From a virus: DNA of 64,000 nt. This document shows positions 25,130 to 33,655 of this stretch, one piece after another. Positions within the stretch are counted from its first letter, which is position 1; the number at the start of each line of letters is the position of its first letter. The notes under the pieces were generated by a model, which did not search any database, was not told where the DNA came from, and saw nothing but the letters and a program-made list of their open reading frames with translations. The DNA is taken from positions 38,277 through 102,276 of the IMG/VR virus record IMGVR_UViG_3300008448_000017; one strand, given 5' to 3'. The position numbers and the translations under genes are program-made.

Positions 25130-25156
25130 GAAGCCTACCTAAACTAGGCAAGCTTC
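25130..25156 (-). terminator. Hairpin after tail tube gene
   Basis: On the minus strand GAAGC-TTG-CCTA-GTT-TAGG-TAG-GCTTC: an outer 5-bp and inner 4-bp stem separated by a small internal loop. The following minus-strand sequence is TTATCTTTC, a weak U-tract, while the plus side has a better T-run. It lies 43 bases after the tail tube stop. Confidence 0.6.
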
Positions 25157-25198
25157 TTTTCAAAAAATTTAAAAATATGTTGTTGTTAGATTGTACTA

Positions 25199-25687
25199 TC
25201 AGAAATTCAATACACAGTAATCTGGCTGAACTGTCATAGTAATGTTTGTGGCAACTCCATCATCATCCCAGCTATAATCACCAAATGTGGCACTAGTAAT
25301 CATGGCTCCTTTAACTACCCATTCAGAAACGATATCTCCAACTGGTCCTACGATATTGAATGTCAAATCTTTCTTGTAGAAATCAGAATAACCATCTCTA
25401 CCTGTTACAGATTCGTGATGTAAACGAACCCATTCCATTACTGCTTGAGCTCCACTTGGAGTGATTGGATCAAACAATGTAAAATCGATAGTATTCCATG
25501 TTGTTTTTCCTTTTACAAAACGTTGAACGTTAATGTGGTTAAGAGCAACAGCTGTTTGTGATAAAGATACAGCACCCATTCCTTTTACCATATAAGATGG
25601 AATACCATCAATGTATAGAATAAATCGGTTGGTTTGTTTTGGTTCAAAAGCCGTAAAAAAGACCTCATTAGGATCAAGAATAGCCAT
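25199..25687 (-). CDS. Tail tube protein (T4 gp19-like)
   Basis: Major component of the inner tail tube (162 aa, T4 gp19 is 163). The sequence has the usual order of a gp19-type fold: N-terminal NRFILYIDGIPSYMVKGMG, a strand-rich middle (TTWNTIDFTLFDPITPSGAQ, then the helix VMEWVRLHH), and a C-terminal strand pair (VKGAMITSATFGDYSWDDDG). No enzyme motif. It is next to the two sheath genes, with an HNH gene inserted between. It has its own hairpin downstream, in keeping with the need for high-level expression. Confidence 0.9.
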   Translation of the reverse strand: MAILDPNEVFFTAFEPKQTNRFILYIDGIPSYMVKGMGAVSLSQTAVALNHINVQRFVKGKTTWNTIDFTLFDPITPSGAQAVMEWVRLHHESVTGRDGYSDFYKKDLTFNIVGPVGDIVSEWVVKGAMITSATFGDYSWDDDGVATNITMTVQPDYCVLNF

Positions 25688-25747
25688 AATTTTTTTAATT
25701 TAATTTGTTTATCGATGATACATATATGAAATAGAAGGAAAATGTAC

Positions 25748-26431
25748 CTAATTTTTACTTTTATTTCTATTTCCTGTTTGATCTACATATCCAAAACTTT
25801 TTGCTATTTCTGTTGTTTTAAATAGGGGTTGGAGGTTGGTGTAGTGGAAGCATTCTTTTTGTTGATCCAAATCTATTAAATCAAAGGAAGCACAAGGTTT
25901 GATATGATCTACTTCCCAAATTTCTCCGTGATTTTTCCAAGACATTTCTGGGAGGAATTGGGTTGAGATGTGTTGTTTTAGGTAATCTAAGGAGCAATCT
26001 AAAAGTTGGATGATATTACTATTTTTATATGTTTTGTTCTTCTTTAAAACTTCATTTAATCTATTACCTAATATAATTCTTAATTTATAATTTGTATCAT
26101 TTTCCCATTTATTTTTTCTCCAAATCTTAAAATACTCTGCATTATTACGTCTCCATTTATTGTATGTTTGTTTTGTTTGGGTAGGATTATTTTTTTGGTA
26201 AGCTATACTTTTTTGATTAACTTTCTGTTTGTTTGTTTGGTAGTATTTTTTGCTGTTTAATTGGTATTTTTCTTTATTTTCTTGATAGTAGAGTTGATTG
26301 TGTTCTCTTTTAAGGTTATTGTATTCTATTCTACATAAGGTGCAAATATTGTTGTATCCATCTTTGGATGATGTTTTTTTATAGAAATTTGAATATTCTT
26401 TCTCTTGGAGGCATTTTGTACATTTTTTCAT
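25748..26431 (-). CDS. HNH homing endonuclease between sheath and tube genes
   Basis: Free-standing HNH endonuclease (227 aa), paralogue of the one at 13.2-13.9 kb. The frame is open from 26503, but the extra codons cover the sheath terminator hairpin, so the start at 26431 (MKKCTKCLQEKEYSNFYKK) is chosen. Parts: N-terminal zinc ribbon with CTKC and CTLC, a Lys/Asn/Tyr-rich spacer, then HNH core WEVDHIKPCASFDL followed by HYTNLQPLFKTTEIAKSFG and a C-terminal GNRNKSKN shared with the paralogue (GNRN). A promoter-like motif lies 19 bases upstream. Insertion between late genes after a terminator is typical of homing genes. Confidence 0.88.
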   Translation of the reverse strand: MKKCTKCLQEKEYSNFYKKTSSKDGYNNICTLCRIEYNNLKREHNQLYYQENKEKYQLNSKKYYQTNKQKVNQKSIAYQKNNPTQTKQTYNKWRRNNAEYFKIWRKNKWENDTNYKLRIILGNRLNEVLKKNKTYKNSNIIQLLDCSLDYLKQHISTQFLPEMSWKNHGEIWEVDHIKPCASFDLIDLDQQKECFHYTNLQPLFKTTEIAKSFGYVDQTGNRNKSKN

Positions 26432-26450
26432 AATATGTCGTTTGGGTCCA

Positions 26451-26461
26451 TTATACATATT
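26451..26461 (-). promoter_or_regulatory. Promoter-like motif AATATGTATAA
   Basis: Minus-strand AATATGTATAA, 19 bases before the chosen HNH start and just downstream of the sheath terminator; identical to the element ahead of the holin-like gene. Confidence 0.5.
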
Positions 26462-26475
26462 GAGAAAAACAAAAA

Positions 26476-26495
26476 GAGTGCAATAATTTGCACTC
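26476..26495 (-). terminator. Rho-independent terminator after tail sheath
   Basis: Perfect 8-bp stem GAGTGCAA/TTGCACTC with a 4-base loop, followed on the minus strand by TTTTTGTTTTT. It lies 27 bases after the stop of the sheath gene. Confidence 0.88.
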
Positions 26496-26521
26496 CTTTC
26501 CATATTTAGTTTTCCAATTTC

Positions 26522-28222
26522 CTATACTGGGAATGTTGCTCCTGTTGGTTGAAGGATAAAGTCAAGTGCTATAAATTCTGCTGTGCGAGATGGTTGAACA
26601 TAAATTTGACCAATCAATTGATTTCTATCTACCACATCAGGTGTATTGTTTGATTCATCCATAATCACTTTAAACGCATACAAACCTTGTTTTTGTTGGA
26701 TTGTAGTTAAGTATGGGTTTACACGAGATAAGAAATTGTTACGTGTTGTGATTGTGTTTTGTTCAAATACTAATGTATCAGCAATTTGTGCAATATATGC
26801 TTTCAATTCAATCATCAATCTTCTTACGTTAATTCTATCTAAAGCAGAAGCACCTTTTTGTAGTGTTTTCTGTCCAAATACAGATACTCCTGTTCTTGGG
26901 AATGTTGCAATTGGGTTGATGTTGTTTGAATACAATGCATCTCTATCTGCTTGAGACAATTTAGATTTAGCGGCGATTACTGATGAAAGACCACCTCTAT
27001 TGATACCCGCTGGAGCGAACCAAGGAGCAGATACTTTATCGTTATAAGCGTAAACACCTGGGATTAGAGTTGAAGCAGGTACGAATACTTGTTTTCCTGT
27101 TCCCGGATCTACTATGCGAACCCAAGGCCAGTAAGTAGCAGCATATGAAGTATCTCTACTTGTTGCTTGTGTTATTGCATCACCTAATATTCCACTGTAA
27201 TCTACCATATCAACTACATATAAATTATCTCCTCTATTTGTAGTGTTTGTGATAATTGTTGAGATAGTTGCTGTGTGATGTTCGTTGATTAGACCTGGTG
27301 TAGATAAAATGTTGAATTGGTAGTCATCTTTGTTAGCTAACAAATTAACCATATTATCGTAGCATCCTGCTGTTAATCCTTGTGTATTTGAAGAGTTGAT
27401 TGCTTCATAGAAATTAGCACCACCCATTACAGTACCTGTTGCTCCACCAAATGAACCAGATCCATTAATTGGAAGTGATGCAGTATAAGCAGAAACAGGT
27501 TGTCCGTTATTGTCTAAATAGTTTGGTGTAGGTGTTACATTTTTAACACGTACATATCGTGATTGGTTAGCAAATGAACCTGTAGTGATTTCGATTTGAT
27601 TTGTAGTTGAACTATATTCTACTACTTGGTCTCCAATTACTCTAGAGATAAAACGTGATGAATTTGGATCTAAACTAACGTTGTTCCATGTTTCCAATAT
27701 TGCTTTATTGCTATTTTTGTCATCCCCTCGTCTAATCAATACATTAAATGTTCCAGATCCAGTATTTGAATTTGTAATTTCCCATCTAACGTTATCTTTT
27801 GAACCAGAAACAAGTGAACTAGATACTTCAGCACCACCGTTGTTCATGATAACTCCTTCAGAGATAGTTTCTAAAGCAAATGAAGAAGAAGCAGCATTTA
27901 TATAGTTTGAAACAACCGAACTTGTAGCAGGAGAAAATGAACCTGTTACAACACGAGTAACAATCAATGAAGTTCCTCCATTTTGGAAATAATTGTATGC
28001 TGAAACTGATGTTAAATATGAGTAAGTATTGCTACCGCTCATTAAAACATCTCCAAATCGGTTTACGTAATCTGCGTATGAGGTAACAAGTGTAGGAATT
28101 TCAACTGGTCCCTTAACTGTAGGTCCAACGATAGCTGCACCAGCTTGTACAGGTTGTCCTGTTAAAAATGTGTTGTCTATTTCACTTGTAGTTACTCCCG
28201 GGGATACTGAGAAATTTGCCAT
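26522..28222 (-). CDS. Tail sheath protein, copy A (T4 gp18-like)
   Basis: Contractile sheath subunit (566 aa). Family features: N-terminal SPGVTTSEIDNTFLTGQPVQ, then AGAAIVGPTVKGPVEIPTLV; a variable inserted middle; and a conserved C-terminal half with FGQKTLQKGASALDRINVRR, LMIELKAYIAQIADTLVFEQNT and a final QIYVQPSRTAEFIALDFILQ. The C-terminal strands are those that interlock neighbouring subunits. It is followed by a strong terminator. The neighbouring gene at 28.3-30.0 kb encodes a clear paralogue, so the virion may use two sheath proteins. Start at 28222 with a promoter-like motif 25 bases upstream. Confidence 0.93.
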   Translation of the reverse strand: MANFSVSPGVTTSEIDNTFLTGQPVQAGAAIVGPTVKGPVEIPTLVTSYADYVNRFGDVLMSGSNTYSYLTSVSAYNYFQNGGTSLIVTRVVTGSFSPATSSVVSNYINAASSSFALETISEGVIMNNGGAEVSSSLVSGSKDNVRWEITNSNTGSGTFNVLIRRGDDKNSNKAILETWNNVSLDPNSSRFISRVIGDQVVEYSSTTNQIEITTGSFANQSRYVRVKNVTPTPNYLDNNGQPVSAYTASLPINGSGSFGGATGTVMGGANFYEAINSSNTQGLTAGCYDNMVNLLANKDDYQFNILSTPGLINEHHTATISTIITNTTNRGDNLYVVDMVDYSGILGDAITQATSRDTSYAATYWPWVRIVDPGTGKQVFVPASTLIPGVYAYNDKVSAPWFAPAGINRGGLSSVIAAKSKLSQADRDALYSNNINPIATFPRTGVSVFGQKTLQKGASALDRINVRRLMIELKAYIAQIADTLVFEQNTITTRNNFLSRVNPYLTTIQQKQGLYAFKVIMDESNNTPDVVDRNQLIGQIYVQPSRTAEFIALDFILQPTGATFPV

Positions 28223-28247
28223 TTTAATATATTATATTTTTATTTTA

Positions 28248-28258
28248 TTATAAATATT
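28248..28258 (-). promoter_or_regulatory. Promoter-like motif AATATTTATAA
   Basis: Exact match on the minus strand, 25 bases upstream of sheath copy A, in the 59-base gap between the two sheath genes. It allows independent expression of the second copy. Confidence 0.55.
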
Positions 28259-28281
28259 GTTTTTTCTGTTAAAAACTATTT

Positions 28282-30006
28282 TTACCCAAAAGAAACTCCA
28301 GTTGGTAATATATTGAAATCCAAGTAAATGAATTCTGATGTTTTAGTTGGTTGTAAATAAATAGCACCTATCAATTGGTTATTGTCTATTGTTGTAGGTG
28401 TATTGTTTGTCTCATCCATAACTACTCTAAATGCATATAAACCGTTTCTTTGTTGAACTGATGATAAATATGGGTTAACTTGGAGTAAGAAGTTGTTACG
28501 CGTTGCAACTGTGTTTTGTTCAAATACAAGTGTATCTGCAATTTGTGTAATGTAGTTTTTAAGTTCAATTAATAAACGTCTAACGTTTACACGATCGAGT
28601 GCACTTGCTTTCTTTTGTAGTGTTTTTTGTCCAAATACTACAACTCCAACATTTGGAAATGTTGCAATTGGGTTTACATTTGCTTCATATAACGTGTCTC
28701 TGTTTCCTTGAGTTAAATATCTTTCAGCCATTATTACTGTAGGCATTAAACCACGTGTTGTTCCAGCAGGTGCAAACCATGCTTCAGCAGCATTATCGTT
28801 AAATGCATATACACCAGGAATCATTGTTGAAGCAGGTACCCATACTTGTTGACCTGTTCCCGGATCAATTGTACGAACCCAAGGCCAATATGCAGCAGCA
28901 TATGAAGAATCTATACCAGATGCTTCTAAAGCAACAGATGATACTTGAGATCCGTATGATTTAAGATCAAATACCAACATTGAATTTCCATTATTACTGC
29001 AAACAGAATCTAAAAGACTAATAGTTGAAGTATGAGATGAAAAATCATATATTAACCCAGGTACTGTGATAAAATTAAATTTATATGCATCTTTGTTAGA
29101 GAGCAAATAAATAGAATCGGTGTATTCTGATGCTGGGATACCTTGTGGTAATGAATCACTAATATTTTCATAGTAATTACCTGTACCGTTTGGTAGGTTA
29201 GAACCAAATGCAGCTCCAAATGTTCCGCTAGCGGCAGTTGGAATAGATGCTGTGTATTGTGGTTTTGGGTTACCTGAATTATCTAGGTAATTTGGTGTGG
29301 TAATGTTAACTTGTTTTACTCTAACATAGCTTGAAGCATTTCTGTAACTTCCAGATAATTGGATATAGAATTCCCCACTATCAGAGGCTACATTTTCAGC
29401 TTGGTTACCAATTACTTTCTCTATGTAGTTTGAAGATAATGGATCTAAAGATAATGGGCCCCATGATTCTAGAATAGAAGGGGAGTTTGTTGAATCGTTT
29501 CCTCGTCTAATCAACAATGAAAATGTTCCGGTGTTGATATTTGGAGAAACAATTTGCCATCTAAAGTTATCTGCTGATCCTGAAGGTAAAGTACCATCTG
29601 CGTTTAGAGGGCTAGTGCTGTTCATGATTTGTCCTTCAGATAATGTCTCTAGAACAAATACACTGTTTAAAGAACCCGAATCAGGGATAAATGAAGAAGT
29701 AGCAGGACTCCAATGAGTACTACCACTTACTACTCTAGTTACAAGCAATGAAGCACCTCCATTCTGGAAGTAGTTGTATGCTGAAATTGATGTGAAGTAT
29801 GAGTAGGTTTGGCTACCACTTAAGAATGTATCTCCATATTTGTTTAAATATTCACTATATGTTGTTACAATAGTTGGGATTCCTACAGGTCCTTTAACTG
29901 TAGGTCCTATAATTGCTGCTCCAGCTTGTACAGGTTGTGTTGTAACAAACGATTGATCGTTTTCAATTGCTAAAACTCCTGGGGATATTAATATTTCTTG
30001 TGGCAT
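28282..30006 (-). CDS. Tail sheath protein, copy B (T4 gp18-like paralogue)
   Basis: 574-residue paralogue of the adjacent sheath gene, similar over its whole length (roughly half the residues identical by eye). Shared blocks: QPVQAGAAIIGPTVKGPVGI, SAYNYFQNGGASLLVTRVVS, AAYWPWVRTIDPGTGQQVWV, FGQKTLQKKASALDRVNVRR. Differences cluster in the middle, surface-facing domain (about 110-330). It has its own promoter-like motif 11 bases upstream that overlaps the stop of the preceding gene. It could replace, cap or mix with copy A in the tail; which one is the main sheath cannot be told from sequence. Confidence 0.92.
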   Translation of the reverse strand: MPQEILISPGVLAIENDQSFVTTQPVQAGAAIIGPTVKGPVGIPTIVTTYSEYLNKYGDTFLSGSQTYSYFTSISAYNYFQNGGASLLVTRVVSGSTHWSPATSSFIPDSGSLNSVFVLETLSEGQIMNSTSPLNADGTLPSGSADNFRWQIVSPNINTGTFSLLIRRGNDSTNSPSILESWGPLSLDPLSSNYIEKVIGNQAENVASDSGEFYIQLSGSYRNASSYVRVKQVNITTPNYLDNSGNPKPQYTASIPTAASGTFGAAFGSNLPNGTGNYYENISDSLPQGIPASEYTDSIYLLSNKDAYKFNFITVPGLIYDFSSHTSTISLLDSVCSNNGNSMLVFDLKSYGSQVSSVALEASGIDSSYAAAYWPWVRTIDPGTGQQVWVPASTMIPGVYAFNDNAAEAWFAPAGTTRGLMPTVIMAERYLTQGNRDTLYEANVNPIATFPNVGVVVFGQKTLQKKASALDRVNVRRLLIELKNYITQIADTLVFEQNTVATRNNFLLQVNPYLSSVQQRNGLYAFRVVMDETNNTPTTIDNNQLIGAIYLQPTKTSEFIYLDFNILPTGVSFG

Positions 30007-30017
30007 TTGCTATTTAG

Positions 30018-30028
30018 TTATAAATATT
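30018..30028 (-). promoter_or_regulatory. Promoter-like motif AATATTTATAA
   Basis: Exact match on the minus strand, 11 bases before sheath copy B, overlapping the TAA stop of the 87-aa gene. Confidence 0.55.
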
Positions 30029-30290
30029 ATAGAGATGATGTAATTTCACCTGTTTGTGGGTTGAGATTAACTCTCCCATATTTTTCAAATACGAGTTGAG
30101 TGAAATCTTGTTCTTTTTGAGATACTTCGGATAAAAAAGCTTTGGCTTTTTCTCGTCGTTCTTCAAGTTGGAACTTGATCAGTTCAATTTCACCTAGCTC
30201 ATTGATTAGAGCTTGTGTTTCTTGTTGGATTGTGTTTAGTGTTTGTAACTCTTCTTGGGTTAAAACTTTGTTTTCTGTAACTGTTTCCAT
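30027..30290 (-). CDS. Small coiled-coil protein (87 aa)
   Basis: An almost entirely helical, heptad-rich protein (VLTQEELQTLNTIQQETQAL, then INELGEIELIKFQLEERREK) with a short C-terminal turn region 'YGRVNLNPQTGEITSSL'. No family name is assigned. Proteins of this sort are common next to fibre genes in large phages and could be assembly chaperones or small virion parts; that is inference. It starts 10 bases after the fibre gene and ends within the promoter motif of sheath copy B. Confidence 0.7.
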   Translation of the reverse strand: METVTENKVLTQEELQTLNTIQQETQALINELGEIELIKFQLEERREKAKAFLSEVSQKEQDFTQLVFEKYGRVNLNPQTGEITSSL

Positions 30291-30300
30291 TTTATTTGTT

Positions 30301-32400
30301 TTATAGGGTTAATTTACGCCAAGCACTTCCGCTTCCAAAATAAAAATCTCCACTTGAAGAGAATGCAATAGCACCATTTGTAACTGTTGGGAGAGGGGAA
30401 GTTGGTTCAATAGTTAATAAATCTCTAGTATAAAGTGATCCTGTTATACCCGCTGTTACATTTAATGAGCCAGTTATTGTAGTATTACCGTTAACATCTA
30501 GTTTTGTGTTTGGGGTTGCAGTTCCTATACCAACATTACCTGACCCTGATATTCGCATACGTTCTACGCCGGCGGTTAAAAACGCCATACTGTCATCGGT
30601 ATTATTATAATTTACCAATCCGTAATTACCTGTGGCTAATCCTTTTGAAAATAATACCCCAGCATTAGATGCAGTGGATGCGGCTAATTCTAAATAATTT
30701 TGTCCAGCTATATTCTCAGAATATACTACAGTCCCAACACCTCCACGTTTTGCAGTAGCTGAAGCAGATCCGGATTTGATATGTAATAATGCTAACGATG
30801 ATGTAATACCAATACCGACGTTACCTGCGGCATCAATTATAAATGGCGTTGCATCTGGATTTGTGGAATCTTCAACTAGGAATGATGCTGATGTTGAGGT
30901 ATTATTTACATGGAATTTAGCATTAACTTCAGTAGGAAGACTTACTCCGACCCCAACATTTCCATTAGCTTGTATTGACATACGGATTAAATTTTCCGTT
31001 GCAAATAACATTCTGCCTCCTATGGGTTGGTTAAATAATCTTAAATCTGTTGACCCAGAACTGCTGTATCCTAAATATCCAAATCGAGTTCCACCACTTT
31101 GAGGATAGAATTCTTGGAACATGTGATCTGTTCCTTCAAGTCTTAATATAGCAGGACCTCCGGAAACATGTAATTTAACGGAGGGTGTAGTTGTTCCTAT
31201 ACCAACGTTACCAGAAGCATCAATAACAAATGGTGTTGTATCTGGATTGGTTGAATCTTCTACTAAGAATGAGTTGCGTGTACCAACATTTGTTACATGA
31301 AGTGTTGCACTTCCGCTTTCAAGTGGACTAACTCTAGGATTTCCTATCAATACTTGACTGGCAGATGTAATATACATAGCCTGCGATATATTGTTAACAA
31401 CAAAAGCAATACCAGCTGCCGTTCCTGCATTTAATCCTAGATTTCCATTGGAATTTAAGTTAATAATATTTCCGGAGCCCGGAGATATGAATGTTGTAGA
31501 AAAAGTTTGCGAACCAGATGTTATGTTTAAACTTCCAGATGATATATTTAAACTACCTGTTATTCCGTATGATCCACTTAATTGATTGGTATGTTCCCAT
31601 ACTCCAAAAGAGCCACTTTGTTTATATACCCAAAGATCTCCATAACTGTAAGATCCTGATTTGTATACAGAACTTAAATCTGAAAAATCAAGTGGTTGTT
31701 GTACAGCAACATATATAACACCACTTGTTCCAGGGGATGCTTTCACACATACACCTACAGGAATAATTTCATAGGGTGCTGAAGGGGCTGTATTTTGTAA
31801 GGCACCTGATGAGCCTGTTCCTACAAAAAGTGTATCACCATCGTTAAATACATTTGTGTTTAATCCTCGAACTAGACCTTGTGTTGTTACATATCCAAAA
31901 CTACTATCTTCAATAGTGTGAGTTGCAACACCTAATATTTGGGTATCTACATTTATACTACCTGATTTGGCTATAGATTGTGCTCTTTCTATTGTAGGGG
32001 CATCACCTTGTGATCCTATAATTCTTACAACAGTACCATTTGTTACGGTTGTTCCCGTATTGTTTCTAACACGGGTCCAGTTTTCCTGTCCTACTTGTAA
32101 TGTTACATCTGCTTCAGCATTATATACCGATAATGCTCCATCTACATTATCCCAAAACACACGACCTGATTTCCAAGCAGGTACAGCTGAGCCTGTATTA
32201 AAATCAATATAATCCACATTATTTATGGATCCAGACATTTGTAGGTTATTGGAATATGAAGCTGTTAGGGCATAGCTAGAGGAAATTGCGTTTAGAGCAT
32301 ATGATGCTGTTCCATGTAAAGATCCTGTTATGCTTGGAGCATATAATGAGTTTAATTCTGCATCACTACCTGAGGTGATGACTTTTTTCCAACTTGGCAT
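30301..32400 (-). CDS. Fibre-like protein with head-binding N-terminus and TSGSL repeats
   Basis: 699-residue beta-rich virion protein. It opens MPSWKKVITSGSDAELNSLY, closely matching the opening of the 939-aa fibre upstream (MAEWKKVVVSGSDISQLN), which suggests a common attachment point on the virion. The body has repeated Ser/Gly/Thr-rich strands and three to four copies of 'FxVEDSTNPD(T/A)TPFVIDAxGNVGIG', a pattern found in tail fibres with beta-helical or triple-stranded shafts. The C-terminus is 'GSAWRKLTL'. There is no intramolecular chaperone (S74 peptidase) domain. A sulfotransferase gene lies directly upstream. Confidence 0.8.
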   Translation of the reverse strand: MPSWKKVITSGSDAELNSLYAPSITGSLHGTASYALNAISSSYALTASYSNNLQMSGSINNVDYIDFNTGSAVPAWKSGRVFWDNVDGALSVYNAEADVTLQVGQENWTRVRNNTGTTVTNGTVVRIIGSQGDAPTIERAQSIAKSGSINVDTQILGVATHTIEDSSFGYVTTQGLVRGLNTNVFNDGDTLFVGTGSSGALQNTAPSAPYEIIPVGVCVKASPGTSGVIYVAVQQPLDFSDLSSVYKSGSYSYGDLWVYKQSGSFGVWEHTNQLSGSYGITGSLNISSGSLNITSGSQTFSTTFISPGSGNIINLNSNGNLGLNAGTAAGIAFVVNNISQAMYITSASQVLIGNPRVSPLESGSATLHVTNVGTRNSFLVEDSTNPDTTPFVIDASGNVGIGTTTPSVKLHVSGGPAILRLEGTDHMFQEFYPQSGGTRFGYLGYSSSGSTDLRLFNQPIGGRMLFATENLIRMSIQANGNVGVGVSLPTEVNAKFHVNNTSTSASFLVEDSTNPDATPFIIDAAGNVGIGITSSLALLHIKSGSASATAKRGGVGTVVYSENIAGQNYLELAASTASNAGVLFSKGLATGNYGLVNYNNTDDSMAFLTAGVERMRISGSGNVGIGTATPNTKLDVNGNTTITGSLNVTAGITGSLYTRDLLTIEPTSPLPTVTNGAIAFSSSGDFYFGSGSAWRKLTL

Positions 32401-32484
32401 ATTATTTTAGTTTTTTTATTGTGGTTAGATACATACACTCATGCCGTGTATATGCCTACTTCCTTACGGCCAACAATAGTTTTG

Positions 32485-32495
32485 TTATAAATATT
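32485..32495 (-). promoter_or_regulatory. Promoter-like motif AATATTTATAA
   Basis: Exact match on the minus strand, 84 bases upstream of the 699-aa fibre gene, overlapping the stop of the sulfotransferase gene. The leader it would produce is the longest in the window and includes a weak GCCGT/ACGGC hairpin. Confidence 0.5.
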
Positions 32496-33312
32496 ATATA
32501 TATCGGAACTCTTTAAAGAACCAATCGTATTTTGATTTGATAAAATTGCATGTTTGACTTCCTAGTACTTCTTTGTATGTATTTTGTACTGGTTCTACTT
32601 TTTGTCTGATGTTGTGGTCACCATATATTCCATACACTTCATCATCCTCTACTGTAAGTTGTTCTACATTGTCAAAGTCGTGTTGGTATGTTGAAATATT
32701 TAAATATCCATAAATTTTATCCATAGTTTGTTGTGGGTTGGATGTTAAATCTTCAAATTTTACAAACAATACCTTTTCCCCTATTCCCTCATGCAACATT
32801 TGTTGGATGCGCTCAAATGCTAATCCAACAGGAGGTGTTGAAGACCATGTTTCTACACGTTTTTGTGTAGTTGTGTTTTGCATTTTTGAATGGTTAACAA
32901 AACCAGGATCTTTGTCAGGATTCTTTCTATAGTTTTTTTCCATAGAAGCATATATAGCTCTAGGATCCCGGACCATACATACAATTTTAGGTTCTGGGTA
33001 AAATGAGTTTAAGAATCCATAATGTATTCCCCATCCTCTTGACTTATCCATTACATATAGTTTGTTTGTGATTCCGTTGAAGAATCCAGACAATGCATAT
33101 ACGCAAAACGATTGGAATCCACGACGCATCAATTCACTATCTTGTGCTTTGAATTCGGGTGATGAACTATAGTTTGCTCTAGCAGCATATAATAGCTCTA
33201 AAACACCTGAAGTTGGTGTAACATAAAAGTCTGGGTTTTGTCCTATAATGTTTTGTAATAGAGTGGATCCTGCTCTTGGGAGAGAGGATTGGAAAAATAT
33301 CTGTTTTGGCAT
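32494..33312 (-). CDS. PAPS-dependent sulfotransferase-like protein
   Basis: Probably moves sulfate from PAPS to a sugar or other hydroxyl. The 5'-phosphosulfate loop FFQSSLPRAGSTLLQNII lies at residues 6-23 and the 3'-phosphate site CMVRDPRAIYASMEKNYRK at about 112-130; both match the Sulfotransfer fold. A conserved-looking C-terminal stretch 'NIRQKVEPVQNTYKEVLG' follows. Length 272 is normal. It sits between two fibre genes, and two other sulfotransferase-type genes lie at 39.8-41.0 kb. Substrate is unknown: fibre glycan, host surface glycan, or a small molecule. Confidence 0.85.
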   Translation of the reverse strand: MPKQIFFQSSLPRAGSTLLQNIIGQNPDFYVTPTSGVLELLYAARANYSSSPEFKAQDSELMRRGFQSFCVYALSGFFNGITNKLYVMDKSRGWGIHYGFLNSFYPEPKIVCMVRDPRAIYASMEKNYRKNPDKDPGFVNHSKMQNTTTQKRVETWSSTPPVGLAFERIQQMLHEGIGEKVLFVKFEDLTSNPQQTMDKIYGYLNISTYQHDFDNVEQLTVEDDEVYGIYGDHNIRQKVEPVQNTYKEVLGSQTCNFIKSKYDWFFKEFRYI

Positions 33313-33314
33313 AA

Positions 33315-33476
33315 CTATTTTTTGGATGGTTTTGGAGGACTTTGAGAGAGTTCTTGTAGTTGTTGTTCTATTTTGATTTGCAGTTGAGCCAAAAATTGAG
33401 CATCTGCTCCCTTGATAGTAATGGAATCCAACCCTGCTCGTAAAAGTTGGAATTCGGGTAAAGAAAATTCAATCAT
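33315..33476 (-). CDS. Small hypothetical protein (53 aa)
   Basis: Short gene linking the 60-aa gene to the sulfotransferase gene. Its ATG overlaps the upstream stop (ATGA) and its stop lies 2 bases before the next start (TAGTTATG). It translates as MIEFSLPEFQLLRAGLDSIT, then IKGADAQFLAQLQIKIEQQL, then QELSQSPPKPSKK: a helical, Gln-rich peptide with a basic Pro-rich tail. No function can be given. The tight junctions on both sides are the main evidence that it is real. Confidence 0.6.
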   Translation of the reverse strand: MIEFSLPEFQLLRAGLDSITIKGADAQFLAQLQIKIEQQLQELSQSPPKPSKK

Positions 33477-33655
33477 TTGTTTAAATATTGTTGTTGTAGT
33501 TTATATGCTATATTGTAGAGTATCTCTACATGTTCCCCTTTAAAGGTGGATTCTTTTAGCAGCAACAATATAAATTCAATTTCGTGCTTCTCCAAGGAAA
33601 AATCCCCTTCCTTTTGAGAAGGGGATTCTTGGTTGATTTTGTCTAATATACTCAT
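33473..33655 (-). CDS. Small hypothetical protein (60 aa) containing a terminator-like hairpin
   Basis: Opens MSILDKINQESPSQKEGDFS and continues as two charged helices ('EIEFILLLLKESTFKGEHVE', 'ILYNIAYKLQQQYLNK'). Its start has the AAAGTTATG context. No family recognised. Unusually, codons for residues 10-19 form a perfect 10-bp hairpin with a T-run (33601-33627), which would stop most transcription coming from the long fibre gene upstream. The next gene overlaps its stop by ATGA. Confidence 0.65.
   Translation of the reverse strand: MSILDKINQESPSQKEGDFSLEKHEIEFILLLLKESTFKGEHVEILYNIAYKLQQQYLNK
33601..33627 (-). terminator. Intragenic rho-independent terminator
   Basis: Perfect 10-bp stem AATCCCCTTC/GAAGGGGATT with a 7-base loop, followed on the minus strand by a T5 tract. 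It lies 47 bases after the 939-aa fibre stop but inside the coding region of the 60-aa gene, so downstream genes would be read-through products or need another promoter. Confidence 0.75.

Noticed and set aside
32443-32470. Hairpin GCCGT/ACGGC in the fibre leader as a riboswitch or terminator
   Set aside because: Only a 5-bp stem with an 18-base loop and no T-run; too weak to call.
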